Shown: positions 36,549 to 44,310 of the stretch, piece after piece
Layout: the number at the start of each line of letters is the position of its first letter
Numbering within the stretch: the first letter of the stretch is position 1
Source of the DNA: Lacisediminihabitans profunda
Lineage (GTDB): Bacteria > Actinomycetota > Actinomycetes > Actinomycetales > Microbacteriaceae
Direction of reading: 5' to 3'
NCBI RefSeq assembly: GCF_008040105.1
Contig: NZ_VRMG01000015.1
Coordinates: 62,001 to 126,000 of the forward strand
DNA length: 64,000 nucleotides
Notes under the pieces: model-generated
What the model saw: only the letters and a program-made list of their open reading frames with translations
Databases searched by the model: none
What the model was told of the DNA's origin: nothing
Translations under genes and position numbers: made by a program

Positions 36549-37111
36549 CGGTGCTCACCCCGGTCATCCAGTCCGAACGGCTCTTGCTCGACTCCGTGCT
36601 GCCGAGCGATGCGGCCGCGGTCTTCGAGTACTGCCAGGACGCCGACCTGCAACGCTTCGTGCCGGTGCCGACTCCGTACCTCCTCAGCGATGCGGACAAG
36701 TACGTCACCGACTACGTCGGTGCCGCCGCGGAGTCCGCCACGGACATCCTTTGGGCCATCCGGGTGGATGGCGTCTTCGCAGGCGTCATCGAACTGCGGC
36801 TCGAACCGGTGCATTCGGCCACCGTCGGCTTCTGGCTCGGCACGCCGTGGCGCGGGCAGGGCATCATGTCCGAGGCGCTGCAGACCGTGTCGGAGTACGG
36901 CTTCGAGCCCGACGGACTCGGACTCGAGCGACTGCACTGGGAGTCCGTGGTGGACAACATCGGGTCGGCAATCGTGGCACGACGTGCCGGATTCCACTTC
37001 GAGGGCACCATGCGGGCATCCCTCGTGCACCGCGGGGAACGGCTGGACTCCTGGCAGGCGAGCCTCCTGCGCGGCGACTCGCGGATCCCGGAAGACGGCT
37101 GGCCGCTGTGA
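36545..37111 (+). CDS. GNAT-family N-acetyltransferase (RimJ/RimL type)
   Basis: 188 residues from a GTG overlapping the trpS stop. [16 protein letters not shown] at the N-terminus, [18 protein letters not shown] (acetyl-CoA pyrophosphate loop) and [20 protein letters not shown] give the GNAT fold of the RimJ/L protein-acetylating or small-molecule acetylating group. Target unknown. Overlaps the next gene by 4 bases, so the three are one transcript. Confidence 0.88.
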   Translation: MTVLTPVIQSERLLLDSVLPSDAAAVFEYCQDADLQRFVPVPTPYLLSDADKYVTDYVGAAAESATDILWAIRVDGVFAGVIELRLEPVHSATVGFWLGTPWRGQGIMSEALQTVSEYGFEPDGLGLERLHWESVVDNIGSAIVARRAGFHFEGTMRASLVHRGERLDSWQASLLRGDSRIPEDGWPL

Positions 37112-37824
37112 CGCTTCCCCCCGTGGTGCTCTTCGACCTCGACGACACGCTCTTCGCCCACCGGCGAGCGGTCGGGCTCGGGATCAGAGCGCACCGCAGG
37201 GCGATGGGCACGCTTCTCGCCGAGGCCGACGACGACGCCGAACTCGCGCGCTGGCACGACCTCGAGGAGCACCACTACGCTCGCTACCTCGCCGGAGAGC
37301 TCGACTACCTCGAGCAGCGCAGGCATCGGGCGCGCGACTTCGTCGAGCCGTACGGGCTCGATCTCTCGAGCGACCACGAGGCCGACCAGTGGTTCGACGA
37401 CTATCTCGTGCACTACCAGCTCGCTTGGACGCTGCACGATGATGCGCTCCAGTGCCTCGACGAACTCGATTCGCGGGGTGTTCGCATCGGCATCATCACC
37501 AACGGCGACCTGCACTTCCAGCTGGCGAAACTCGACCGGATGGGGCTCACGCCCCGGCTCGAACACGTGATCGCCTCGGGCGAACTCGGGTTCGCCAAGC
37601 CCGACCGGAGGATCTTCGAGCACGCCTGCGACCTGTTCGGGGTCGAGCCGTCCGACGCGGCCTATGTCGGGGACCGGCTGGAAACGGATGCGATCGGCGC
37701 GGCCTCCGCCGGCCTCGCCGGGGTGTGGGTCGACCGCCTGGGACTGGCCACGGCAGAGGACCTCCGTGCGGCGGCGGCATCCGGTGTTCGGGTCATCTCG
37801 AGCCTCGACGAGTTGCACCGCTGA
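37108..37824 (+). CDS. HAD-superfamily hydrolase (YjjG/phosphatase-like)
   Basis: 238 residues. HAD motif I VLFDLDDTLF (nucleophile Asp), motif II IGIITNGD, motif III Lys in GFAKPDRRIF and motif IV YVGDRLETDAIGA are all intact, with an alpha-helical C1 cap between I and II. This arrangement fits YjjG/GS-type phosphatases acting on nucleotides or small phosphoesters. The start GTG overlaps the acetyltransferase stop (GTGA). Confidence 0.9.
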   Translation: MTLPPVVLFDLDDTLFAHRRAVGLGIRAHRRAMGTLLAEADDDAELARWHDLEEHHYARYLAGELDYLEQRRHRARDFVEPYGLDLSSDHEADQWFDDYLVHYQLAWTLHDDALQCLDELDSRGVRIGIITNGDLHFQLAKLDRMGLTPRLEHVIASGELGFAKPDRRIFEHACDLFGVEPSDAAYVGDRLETDAIGAASAGLAGVWVDRLGLATAEDLRAAAASGVRVISSLDELHR

Positions 37825-37834
37825 CGCTTCTCGC

Positions 37835-37903
37835 GTCTTCTCCCCCGTCCTCCTCCTCGCCCTCCCTCCTCCTCCTCGTCCTCCTCCTCCTCCCTCCCTC
37901 CCC
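37835..37903 (+). repeat. Polypyrimidine tract
   Basis: About 70 bases almost wholly C and T with runs of TCC/CTC triplets and only a few G. It follows the HAD gene directly. Such mirror-like homopyrimidine DNA can form triplex (H-DNA) and stall polymerases; any role is speculative. Along with the repeats after it, it fills the gene-free gap 37825-38236. Confidence 0.8.
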
Positions 37904-37908
37904 AGTTT

Positions 37909-37989
37909 CATAACTCCTGCAATTTGGCGCCCGACGGGTCCCCACGGTTGGATCTCGACGGTCAGTCGCAGATTCTGCAGGAGTTATGC
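37909..37989. repeat. TAACTCCTGCA-family inverted repeat, copy with perfect 13-bp arms
   Basis: CATAACTCCTGCA (37909-37921) and its exact complement TGCAGGAGTTATG (37977-37989) enclose 55 bases. Same arms as at 31.05-31.55 and 39.2-39.4 kb. It lies after the polypyrimidine tract and before the putative nuclease gene's stop. Confidence 0.85.
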
Positions 37990-38033
37990 ACGGTGCGGGA
38001 GGTGCACGCGAGGTCGCGTCCGCGCGGCCGGAG

Positions 38034-38069
38034 GCATTGCCGGGAGCACTGCCGGGAGCATTGCCGGGA
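38034..38069 (+). repeat. Three 12-bp direct repeats
   Basis: GCATTGCCGGGA, GCACTGCCGGGA and GCATTGCCGGGA stand head to tail between two hairpin elements. Slippage-prone minisatellite with no evident gene. Confidence 0.85.
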
Positions 38070-38103
38070 TCCGGCACCCGCGGTCAGGGAGGCGGCATCC
38101 CGC

Positions 38104-38185
38104 GCACAACTCCTGCAACGGCGGCCCGAAGCGCCGAAACCGGTCCGAATTGGGGGCCGGTGGCGCAATCTGCCGGAGTTATGCA
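38104..38185. repeat. TAACTCCTGCA-family inverted repeat, imperfect copy
   Basis: GCACAACTCCTGCA (38104-38117) faces TGCCGGAGTTATGC (38171-38184), two mismatches in 14. The closing arm has the CCGG variant found at 31.1-31.5 kb. It ends about 50 bases beyond the stop of the putative nuclease gene. Confidence 0.8.
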
Positions 38186-38236
38186 ACGGACGATGTGCCA
38201 CGATGACACGCGGCCGGGCCCGAGGTGACGCGAAAC

Positions 38237-39127
38237 CTAGAGGAGCACCACCCGGTGGTGGTTCCACGCCGCGAGCAGATTGAGCACGGCGTCCCGCACC
38301 TCATGAGGACTGAACATCGTGCGGCGGTAGACCGGACGGAGGCTCATGTAGCCCTGCCGGGCGAGCTCCAGGTCCCTATCCCGGTCCCTGACGTGCAGTT
38401 CCCAACCGTCATGAGCAAGCCGGCTGTCGGCTTCGAGGGCGAGAATCCCCTCGACAATCAGATCCACCCGCCCCACTCGGAGTATTTCCACCTGGAGCTC
38501 ACATCGCAGCCCTGCGCTAAGCATGATCAATCGCAGCACGCTCTCCTGACCGGCCTCGCTTCGTCCATCCAGCTGTGCGCGGAGCGTTTGACAGCGGAGC
38601 GGAGCGTTCGCGAATATCTCCGCAAGATCGGTTTCGTCGATCAACCGCTGATTCAGCGCATTGTCCAGCGACGCGATCGCGTACCAGGGATGTTGGCAGC
38701 GCAGGGACTGGGCGAGTGCATCCTTGAGGCCAATCGCGACCTCGCTTCCGCCCGCTGGTTCGAGAAGGGGACTCCAATGAAGTTCAGCCCCATCGCGGTT
38801 CTGGCGGCTGAGAGTGGCGAATCGGTTTCGCGGCGCTCTCAGTCGCGAGGCATCCCGCCCGAGATGGAGGTGCGCGAAGGTGGTGTCGAACGCGAACACG
38901 CCGTAGTGGCTCAAGGCCGATACACAGCCGAGCCGTCCGCCGATTCGGATGGCCTCCTGGATCGGCCGCGCGGTTGCCGGGAGCGAATAGTGATCTCGGC
39001 GAATCCGCACCAGCCGCCTCGAGCTCACCGCCACCGTCAGATCGTGCCCGGTCGCTCCCGCGCTCATCAGCTCGTGTCGACTCGCCACCGTGCGACCGAG
39101 AAGCTCGAAAACCTGCTGCCACTCCAT
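38237..39127 (-). CDS. AbiEi-like winged-helix protein with C-terminal DUF559-type (PD-(D/E)XK) nuclease domain
   Basis: 296 residues from the ATG at 39127 (GGAG directly precedes it; a GTG at 39148 is an alternative). The N-terminal 55 residues read like the AbiEi antitoxin winged helix (SRHELMSAGATGHDL, VRIRRDHYSLP). The C-terminal 90 residues show a DUF559/Vsr-like pattern: SEAGQESVLRL, GRVDLIVEGILALEAD with the Asp and Glu of a PD-(D/E)XK core, then RDRDRDLELARQGY. Possible functions are nuclease, repair or defence; none is proven. Codon third positions are visibly less GC-biased than in neighbours, hinting at transfer, and inverted repeats of one family stand on both sides. Confidence 0.75.
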   Translation of the reverse strand: MEWQQVFELLGRTVASRHELMSAGATGHDLTVAVSSRRLVRIRRDHYSLPATARPIQEAIRIGGRLGCVSALSHYGVFAFDTTFAHLHLGRDASRLRAPRNRFATLSRQNRDGAELHWSPLLEPAGGSEVAIGLKDALAQSLRCQHPWYAIASLDNALNQRLIDETDLAEIFANAPLRCQTLRAQLDGRSEAGQESVLRLIMLSAGLRCELQVEILRVGRVDLIVEGILALEADSRLAHDGWELHVRDRDRDLELARQGYMSLRPVYRRTMFSPHEVRDAVLNLLAAWNHHRVVLL

Positions 39128-39228
39128 CTCCGGGATTCTTGTCGGGACGGCACACCGAAAACGCGTAGACGCGAAATCTGTGGAGGGAGCTCGTGCCTGT
39201 GCGCCCGGTGCGCGGGTACCAGTCTCCC

Positions 39229-39420
39229 GTTCACAACTCCTGCAGGGCGGGTGCGCCAGCAGCCACCGCACCCGGAATCACGAGAGCAGAGAGCGGCAGG
39301 GTCACGAATTGCAGGAGTTGTGAAACGGGGCGCGGGGATGTCGACGGCATGAAGTCCGTGCCCGTCGGGGCCAGCGGGTTGAGTACTCGACCTCGTGCCC
39401 CGTTCACAACTCCTGCAATG
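39229..39420. repeat. TAACTCCTGCA-family hairpins upstream of the putative nuclease gene
   Basis: TTCACAACTCCTGCA (about 39230) and TGCAGGAGTTGTGAA (39310-39324) are exact 15-bp inverted arms. A further forward arm at 39402-39420, with the flank GCCCCGTTCACAACT, can pair with the same closing arm over more than 20 positions, so two alternative stems compete. Together with the nuclease 5' region this fills the gene-free gap 39128-39462; no T-run is seen. Confidence 0.85.
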
Positions 39421-39462
39421 CGCGGGACGGAGGCACCCCAGGCCGCCACCGGGCGAGCCGTC

Positions 39463-41190
39463 CTAGTTGACGAGCGAGGGATTCGGGGCGAGCTCGATCC
39501 CGTGAAGCGTAGACAGGGTGCGCCGAACGTGGGCCGCCTCGGCGAGTCGCTCGTCCGCGTCCCAGCCGAGCCGGGCGCCGACGATGGCCGCGAGTTCGTC
39601 CACAATCTGCGCCGTGACCGTGCCGAGGAACGCGATGTCGGTGCGTCGCAGCAGCACGTCGTCGAGGTGCACGACGGACTCGTGGTCGACCAGGTAGTCG
39701 ATCTCGGCGGTCGAGTACAGCGGGGTGCTGTCGAGGGCGCGGTCGTCCGAGCGCGAGATGGCATCGATGACCGCGGCGGCCCGCGTGCCGTAGCGCTCGA
39801 GCAGCTGCAGAACGCGCTGGCGCGGGAGGCCCGCGGAGTTGTCTGCGACCCACGCGTCGCGGTCGGCATCCGTGGTCGGGAATCCCTTGCCGCCGCCGAT
39901 CGCGAGCGAGACCGTCGACGCCGAGCGTCGGTGGCCGAGGATCTCGAGCACCTCGTTGGTCAGGTGTTCGCCGAGGGCGCGGAAGGTCGTCCACTTGCCG
40001 CCGACGAGACTCAGCAGCGCGGAGCCGCCGAGCGTCGACTTCTCGATGCGGTAGTCCCTCGAGACGAAGCCGGGGGTCTCGTCGTCGTGGCGAGGAAGCG
40101 GACGGATGCCCGCAAAGCTGAAGACGATCTGCGAGCGGTCGACGGCGATGTCCGGGAACACGTGCGAGACGAGCCTGAAGAAGTAGTCGACGTCGTCCTC
40201 GGTCGTGAACATAGGGTCGCGGGGGTCCGCATCCGTGTCGGTGGTGCCGACGAGCACCCGGCCCTTGATCGGGTAGATGAGCACGATGCGCCCGTCCTCG
40301 TTCTCGAAGAAGAGCTCGCGGCCCTGCGTCGCGTCGAACAGTTGCGGGTTGTCGAGCACAATGTGCGAGCCCTTGGTGCTGCCCATGAACCGGGTCGGTT
40401 GCCCGAGGGCCTCGTTGGTGAGGTCGGTCCACGGCCCGGAGGTGTTGACGACGACATCCGCCGACAGCACGAACTCCTCGCCGCTCACCCGATCGCGCAC
40501 GAGCACCCCGCCGTCGACGGTCCCCACCGCTTCCAGGTAGTTGGCGCTGCGGGCGTTGTCCCCCACCGCGTTGCCGTCGAGCACCACGTCGAGGCCGAGC
40601 CGCTCGGGGTTGACCATCGCGGCGTCGTAGTAGGTGGCGGTGTACTTGAGGCTCTTGTTGAGTCCGGGCAGTGCGGCGAGCGACTTCGTCCGGCCGAGGA
40701 ACTGGTGGCGGGGCACGCTGCCGCCGTCACGAGAGAAGGCGTCGTAGAGCACGAGCCCCACCTTGATCAGGAGCGCGCCGCGCTCCTTGGGCGTGCCCTG
40801 TCGGTGAGTGAGGAAGCGCAGCGGGGCGGACGCGATGCCCGAGAACATGGAGAAGATCGGGATGGTGGTGCGCAACGGCTTCACGTAGTGCGCCGCGGTC
40901 TTCAGCAGCCGGTTGCGCTCCTGCACGCCCTCACGCACGAGCCGGAACTCGCCGTTCTCGAGGTAGCGAATGCCGCCGTGGATCATGTGCGACGACGCGG
41001 CGGACGCCCCGGAGATGTAGTCCCCGCGTTCGATCAGGGTGACATCCACGCCCTGCAGGGCGAGCTCCCTGAACGTGGCGACCCCGTTGATGCCTCCGCC
41101 GATCACCAGAACCTGCGACCGGGGATGCGCGGCGAGCGCGGCGACATCGCGTCGGGCCGGGCGGCTGGCGTTGGTGAGGTTGTCACTCAT
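39463..41190 (-). CDS. glpD: Glycerol-3-phosphate dehydrogenase, FAD-dependent
   Basis: 575 residues. VLVIGGGINGVATFRELALQ binds FAD; SGASAASSHMIHGGIRYLENGEF is the GlpD signature. The C-terminal helical domain (from about 400) completes the family length. It oxidises glycerol-3-phosphate to dihydroxyacetone phosphate at the membrane and reduces quinone, linking glycerolipid and glycerol use to respiration. Divergent from a SorC-type regulator 92 bp away, which may control it. Confidence 0.95.
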   Translation of the reverse strand: MSDNLTNASRPARRDVAALAAHPRSQVLVIGGGINGVATFRELALQGVDVTLIERGDYISGASAASSHMIHGGIRYLENGEFRLVREGVQERNRLLKTAAHYVKPLRTTIPIFSMFSGIASAPLRFLTHRQGTPKERGALLIKVGLVLYDAFSRDGGSVPRHQFLGRTKSLAALPGLNKSLKYTATYYDAAMVNPERLGLDVVLDGNAVGDNARSANYLEAVGTVDGGVLVRDRVSGEEFVLSADVVVNTSGPWTDLTNEALGQPTRFMGSTKGSHIVLDNPQLFDATQGRELFFENEDGRIVLIYPIKGRVLVGTTDTDADPRDPMFTTEDDVDYFFRLVSHVFPDIAVDRSQIVFSFAGIRPLPRHDDETPGFVSRDYRIEKSTLGGSALLSLVGGKWTTFRALGEHLTNEVLEILGHRRSASTVSLAIGGGKGFPTTDADRDAWVADNSAGLPRQRVLQLLERYGTRAAAVIDAISRSDDRALDSTPLYSTAEIDYLVDHESVVHLDDVLLRRTDIAFLGTVTAQIVDELAAIVGARLGWDADERLAEAAHVRRTLSTLHGIELAPNPSLVN

Positions 41191-41255
41191 GGCTTCTTCG
41201 CTTTCTGCAGTGGGACGCTTCGGTCTTCACCTATCGTGCAGCGGCGTGCAAGACT

Positions 41256-41272
41256 GTTCAAGCCAAATGAAC
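41256..41272. promoter_or_regulatory. Putative SorC-family operator between glpD and the regulator gene
   Basis: GTTCA and TGAAC form an inverted repeat with a 7-base spacer, 10 bases before the regulator's start. TGTTCA/TGAAC half-sites are of the kind bound by SorC/CggR/DeoR-like sugar regulators. Position suits autoregulation and control of glpD. Confidence 0.4.
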
Positions 41273-41282
41273 GGATGTGCAG

Positions 41283-42266
41283 ATGACGCAGGATTCCGGG
41301 TCCCTGCCCGCGAGGACCACCGACCGGGTGGCGGACGCCCTCCGCGCCGCCCACCTCTACTACATCCAGGACCTCACGATGGAGGCCATCGCCAGCGAGC
41401 TGCGCATCTCGCGCTCGTCGGTGTCGCGGCTGATCAGTTTCGCCCGGGAATCCGGGCTCGTGGAGATCCGCATCCACTCCCCACTCGACCAGGTGTCCCA
41501 GCTGCAGAACCAGCTGCACGATCGGTTCGGGCTCACCGCCCACATCGTGCCGACGAGCGACGCGGCGACTGAGGTGGATCGGCTCGAGCGGGTGGCCCTC
41601 TCGGCTGCACGAATTCTCACCGACTTCGTCGACTCCACCATGACCCTCGGGGTGGCCTGGGGATCGACGATCGCCTCCGTCAGCCGGCACCTCACACGCA
41701 AGCCCGTGAGAAACGTGCAGGTCGTTCAGCTCAACGGCGCGGGCAACGCCCACACCACGGGACTGGTCTACGCGAGCGAGATCATCGGCCGGTTCGGCGC
41801 TGCCTTCGGGGCGATGGTGCAGCAGTTTCCCGTGCCGGCCTTCTTCGACGACCCGGCAACCAAGGAGGCGCTCTGGCGCGAGCGCAGCACCGCCCGCGTG
41901 CTCGCCGTGCAGAAACGGATGGACATCGCGCTCTTCGGCATCGGCTCGCCGAACGCGGACGTGCCGAGCCATGTCTACGCGGGCGGGTACCTCGATCGGG
42001 CGGACTACGACGCGCTCTCCCGCTCCGGGGTCGTCGGCGACATCGCCACCGTGTTCTTCCGCGGCGACGGGAGCTTCGACGACATCCCCCTCAACGCCCG
42101 TTCGAGCGGACCGGGACTCGACTCGCTCAGGGCCACGCCGCGGCGAATCGGCGTGGTCTCCGGCCAGGCCAAGCTGCCGGCCATCCGCGGGGCCGTGGCC
42201 ACCGGCGTGATCACCGACCTGGTGATCGACGAGGTCACCGCGGCCCAGCTCGCCGACATGGCCTGA
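41283..42266 (+). CDS. SorC/DeoR-family sugar-binding transcriptional regulator
   Basis: 327 residues from the ATG at 41283 (an in-frame GTG two codons earlier is possible). The N-terminal helix-turn-helix is YIQDLTMEAIASEL-RISRSSVSRLI; the rest is the SorC effector domain with GVAWGSTIASV and DIALFGIGSPNADV, which in relatives binds phosphorylated sugars. It probably senses a polyol- or sugar-phosphate; the divergent glpD suggests glycerol-3-phosphate or DHAP as candidates, by inference only. Confidence 0.9.
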   Translation: MTQDSGSLPARTTDRVADALRAAHLYYIQDLTMEAIASELRISRSSVSRLISFARESGLVEIRIHSPLDQVSQLQNQLHDRFGLTAHIVPTSDAATEVDRLERVALSAARILTDFVDSTMTLGVAWGSTIASVSRHLTRKPVRNVQVVQLNGAGNAHTTGLVYASEIIGRFGAAFGAMVQQFPVPAFFDDPATKEALWRERSTARVLAVQKRMDIALFGIGSPNADVPSHVYAGGYLDRADYDALSRSGVVGDIATVFFRGDGSFDDIPLNARSSGPGLDSLRATPRRIGVVSGQAKLPAIRGAVATGVITDLVIDEVTAAQLADMA

Positions 42267-42334
42267 CCGGCCGCCTGGGCCGACACATTCCGTAGCGCGC
42301 CCGGCGGGAATACCGTGCGCCCAGAGGCGTTGAC

Positions 42335-42340
42335 TACACT
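42335..42340 (+). promoter_or_regulatory. Candidate -10 of the riboflavin operon
   Basis: TACACT lies about 15 bases before the riboswitch 5' stem, so the transcript would begin almost at the aptamer. A TTGAC directly before it is too close to act as its -35. Confidence 0.35.
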
Positions 42341-42354
42341 CGTAAGAGTAAGAA

Positions 42355-42524
42355 CGTGCTCCGGGGTCGGTGAAAGTCCGAACCGGCGGTGATAGTCCGC
42401 GACCCGCGGTTTCCGGTCTGTGTCAAAACAGGCGGGAGGCAGCGGTTGATTCGGTGAAATTCCGAGACCGACGGTAATGAGATCGCGAGATCTCTCAGTC
42501 CGGATGGAAGGAAGCGCGCGCACG
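42355..42524 (+). promoter_or_regulatory. FMN riboswitch (RFN element)
   Basis: All conserved RFN blocks are present in order: CTCCGGGGTCGGTGAAAGTC, GAACCGGCGGTGATAGTCC, a variable hairpin with GGCGGGAGGCAG, TTGATTCGGTGAAATTCCG, GACCGACGGTAAT and AGTCCGGATGGAAGGAAG. The ends CGTGC (42355) and GCACG (42520) can close P1. Binding of FMN should lower expression of the downstream rib genes. A weak stem (ACGG ... CCGT) followed by TCTTT at 42521-42541 could be part of the expression platform; sequestration of the ribD start region is the alternative. It occupies most of the 359-bp gap before ribD. Confidence 0.93.
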
Positions 42525-42625
42525 GGTTCGAGCCGTCTTTGGGCGGACCGGTGCGGGTCGATGTGTCGACCACAAATCCCGGGGCCCGTCTCGACGCCAC
42601 ACCAGTGGCAGGGACAGAGGACCGG

Positions 42626-43687
42626 ATGACCGAGGCAGCGATCGAGCAGGCCATGCGCCACGCCGTCTCGCTGTCCGCGCACGGACCGGCCTTCGGCGTG
42701 AACCCGCGGGTCGGCTGCGCGATCTACGCCGCCGCGGCCGATGGCTCGCTGGGCGAGCTGATCGCCGAGGGGTGGCACCGCGGCGCCGGTACCCCGCACG
42801 CGGAGGTCGACGCGCTCTCCAAGCTCTCCCCCGAGCAGTCGCGCGGCGCGACCGCCGTGGTCACCCTCGAGCCCTGCAACCACTTCGGGCACACGGGACC
42901 CTGCAGCGAGGCACTCATCGCGGCAGGGATCGGCCGGGTGGTCTACGCCGTGTCCGACCCCGGCCAGCACTCCGGTGGAGGCGCCGAGCGGCTGCGCCAG
43001 GCCGGCGTCACGGTGGAGGCCGGCATCCTCGTCGACGAGGTCGAGGAGGCGATGCGCGTCTGGCTCACCGCCGAGCGCCTGCGCCGTCCATTCGTCACGC
43101 TGAAGTGGGCCTCCAGTCTCGATGGCCGATCCGCCGCCGACGACGGCACCAGCCAGTGGATCACCGGCACCGCGGCCCGCCAGCGGGTACACGAGCAGCG
43201 CGAGCGCTCGGATGCGATCCTGGTTGGCACCGGCACGGTTCTCGCCGACGACCCGTCGCTCACCGCCCGCGGCGATGCCGGAGAGCTCATGCCCCACCAG
43301 CCCATCCCGGTCGTGGTGGGGCAGACGGCGATTCCCGCCGGCGCCAGGGTGCTCCACCATCCGCAACCCGCGATCGTGACCGCCAGCCGCGACCTGCCCG
43401 GCATCCTCGGCGACCTCTTCGACCGCGGCATCCGCCATGCCTTCGTCGAGGGCGGCCCCACCCTCGCGAGTGCATTCATCGCGTCCGGTCTCGTTGACGA
43501 GTACCTCGTCTACCTCGCCCCCGTGCTGCTCGGCGGGGACGGGCTCGCGACCGGCGACATCGGTGTGCACAGGATCGGCGAGGCCCGACGCCTCCGCATC
43601 GACTCGGTCGAGCGGCTCGGCGACGACCTGCTCGTCGTCGCCCGCCCCGTGAGCGCAGCACATCCCCCCACCGGAAAGAAGAAGTGA
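42626..43687 (+). CDS. ribD: Bifunctional diaminohydroxyphosphoribosylaminopyrimidine deaminase / 5-amino-6-(5-phosphoribosylamino)uracil reductase
   Basis: 353 residues. The deaminase half (about 1-145) has the zinc motif TPHAEVDAL and EPCNHFGHTGPCSEAL; the reductase half begins near 155 with VTLKWASSLDGRSA and includes DAILVGTGTVLADDP and FVEGGPTLASAFI. Catalyses the second and third steps of riboflavin synthesis from the GTP cyclohydrolase product. ATG at 42626 fits the family N-terminus and has AGAGG upstream; longer reading frames run back toward the riboswitch. Confidence 0.95.
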   Translation: MTEAAIEQAMRHAVSLSAHGPAFGVNPRVGCAIYAAAADGSLGELIAEGWHRGAGTPHAEVDALSKLSPEQSRGATAVVTLEPCNHFGHTGPCSEALIAAGIGRVVYAVSDPGQHSGGGAERLRQAGVTVEAGILVDEVEEAMRVWLTAERLRRPFVTLKWASSLDGRSAADDGTSQWITGTAARQRVHEQRERSDAILVGTGTVLADDPSLTARGDAGELMPHQPIPVVVGQTAIPAGARVLHHPQPAIVTASRDLPGILGDLFDRGIRHAFVEGGPTLASAFIASGLVDEYLVYLAPVLLGGDGLATGDIGVHRIGEARRLRIDSVERLGDDLLVVARPVSAAHPPTGKKK

Positions 43688-43689
43688 CC

Positions 43690-44310
43690 ATGTTCACTGG
43701 AATCATCGAAGAGCTCGGCGAGGTCGTCGACTGGACCCGAACCGGGGATGCGGCGCGCCTCACCGTGCGCGGGCCGCTCGCGGTATCCGACGCGGCCCAC
43801 GGTGACTCCATCTCGGTGAGCGGCGTCTGCCTCACCGTGGTCGACAAGGGCGACGACTGGTTCACCGCCGACGTGATGTCGGAGACGATTGCCATGAGCA
43901 CCCTCGCGACCGTGGCCCCCGGCGCCCGCGTCAACCTCGAGCGCGCGGCCCGACTGGGCGACCGGCTCGGCGGCCACATCGTGCAGGGGCACATCGACGG
44001 CACCAGCGAGCTGCTCAGCATCACCGAGGGCAGCGCCTGGCGGGTGCTGCGCTTCAGCCTTCACCCCGAGCTGGCCGCTCTCGTCGCACGCAAGGGCTCG
44101 ATCGCCGTGGACGGCGTCTCGCTCACGGTGAGCGACGTCGGTGACGCCTGGTTCGAGGTCTCACTGATCCCGGAGACTCTCACGGCGACGACCCTCGGAC
44201 TCACGTCCGTCGGCGACTCCGTCAACATCGAAACCGACATCCTCGCGCGCCAGGTCGAGCGAATGCTCGACGTCACCAACAGCGTCACCAACAGAAGGAG
44301 CGGGTCATGA
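43690..44310 (+). CDS. ribE: Riboflavin synthase, alpha chain
   Basis: 206 residues made of two similar halves. MFTGIIEELG at the N-terminus and SVSGVCLTVV / AVDGVSLTVS as paired motifs are diagnostic. It dismutates two 6,7-dimethyl-8-ribityllumazine molecules to riboflavin and pyrimidinedione. Conserved MFTGII fixes the ATG at 43690; a GTG two codons upstream overlaps the ribD stop and might be the real coupled start. Confidence 0.95.
   Translation: MFTGIIEELGEVVDWTRTGDAARLTVRGPLAVSDAAHGDSISVSGVCLTVVDKGDDWFTADVMSETIAMSTLATVAPGARVNLERAARLGDRLGGHIVQGHIDGTSELLSITEGSAWRVLRFSLHPELAALVARKGSIAVDGVSLTVSDVGDAWFEVSLIPETLTATTLGLTSVGDSVNIETDILARQVERMLDVTNSVTNRRSGS

Noticed and set aside
38237-39271. 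344-codon version of the putative nuclease gene
   Set aside because: The extra N-terminal 48 residues run through the repeat region and look non-coding; the ATG at 39127 or GTG at 39148 is more likely.
42521-42541. A tRNA-like GGGTTCGAGCC after the riboswitch
   Set aside because: Only the T-arm resemblance is present, with no acceptor, D or anticodon stems; more likely part of the riboswitch platform.
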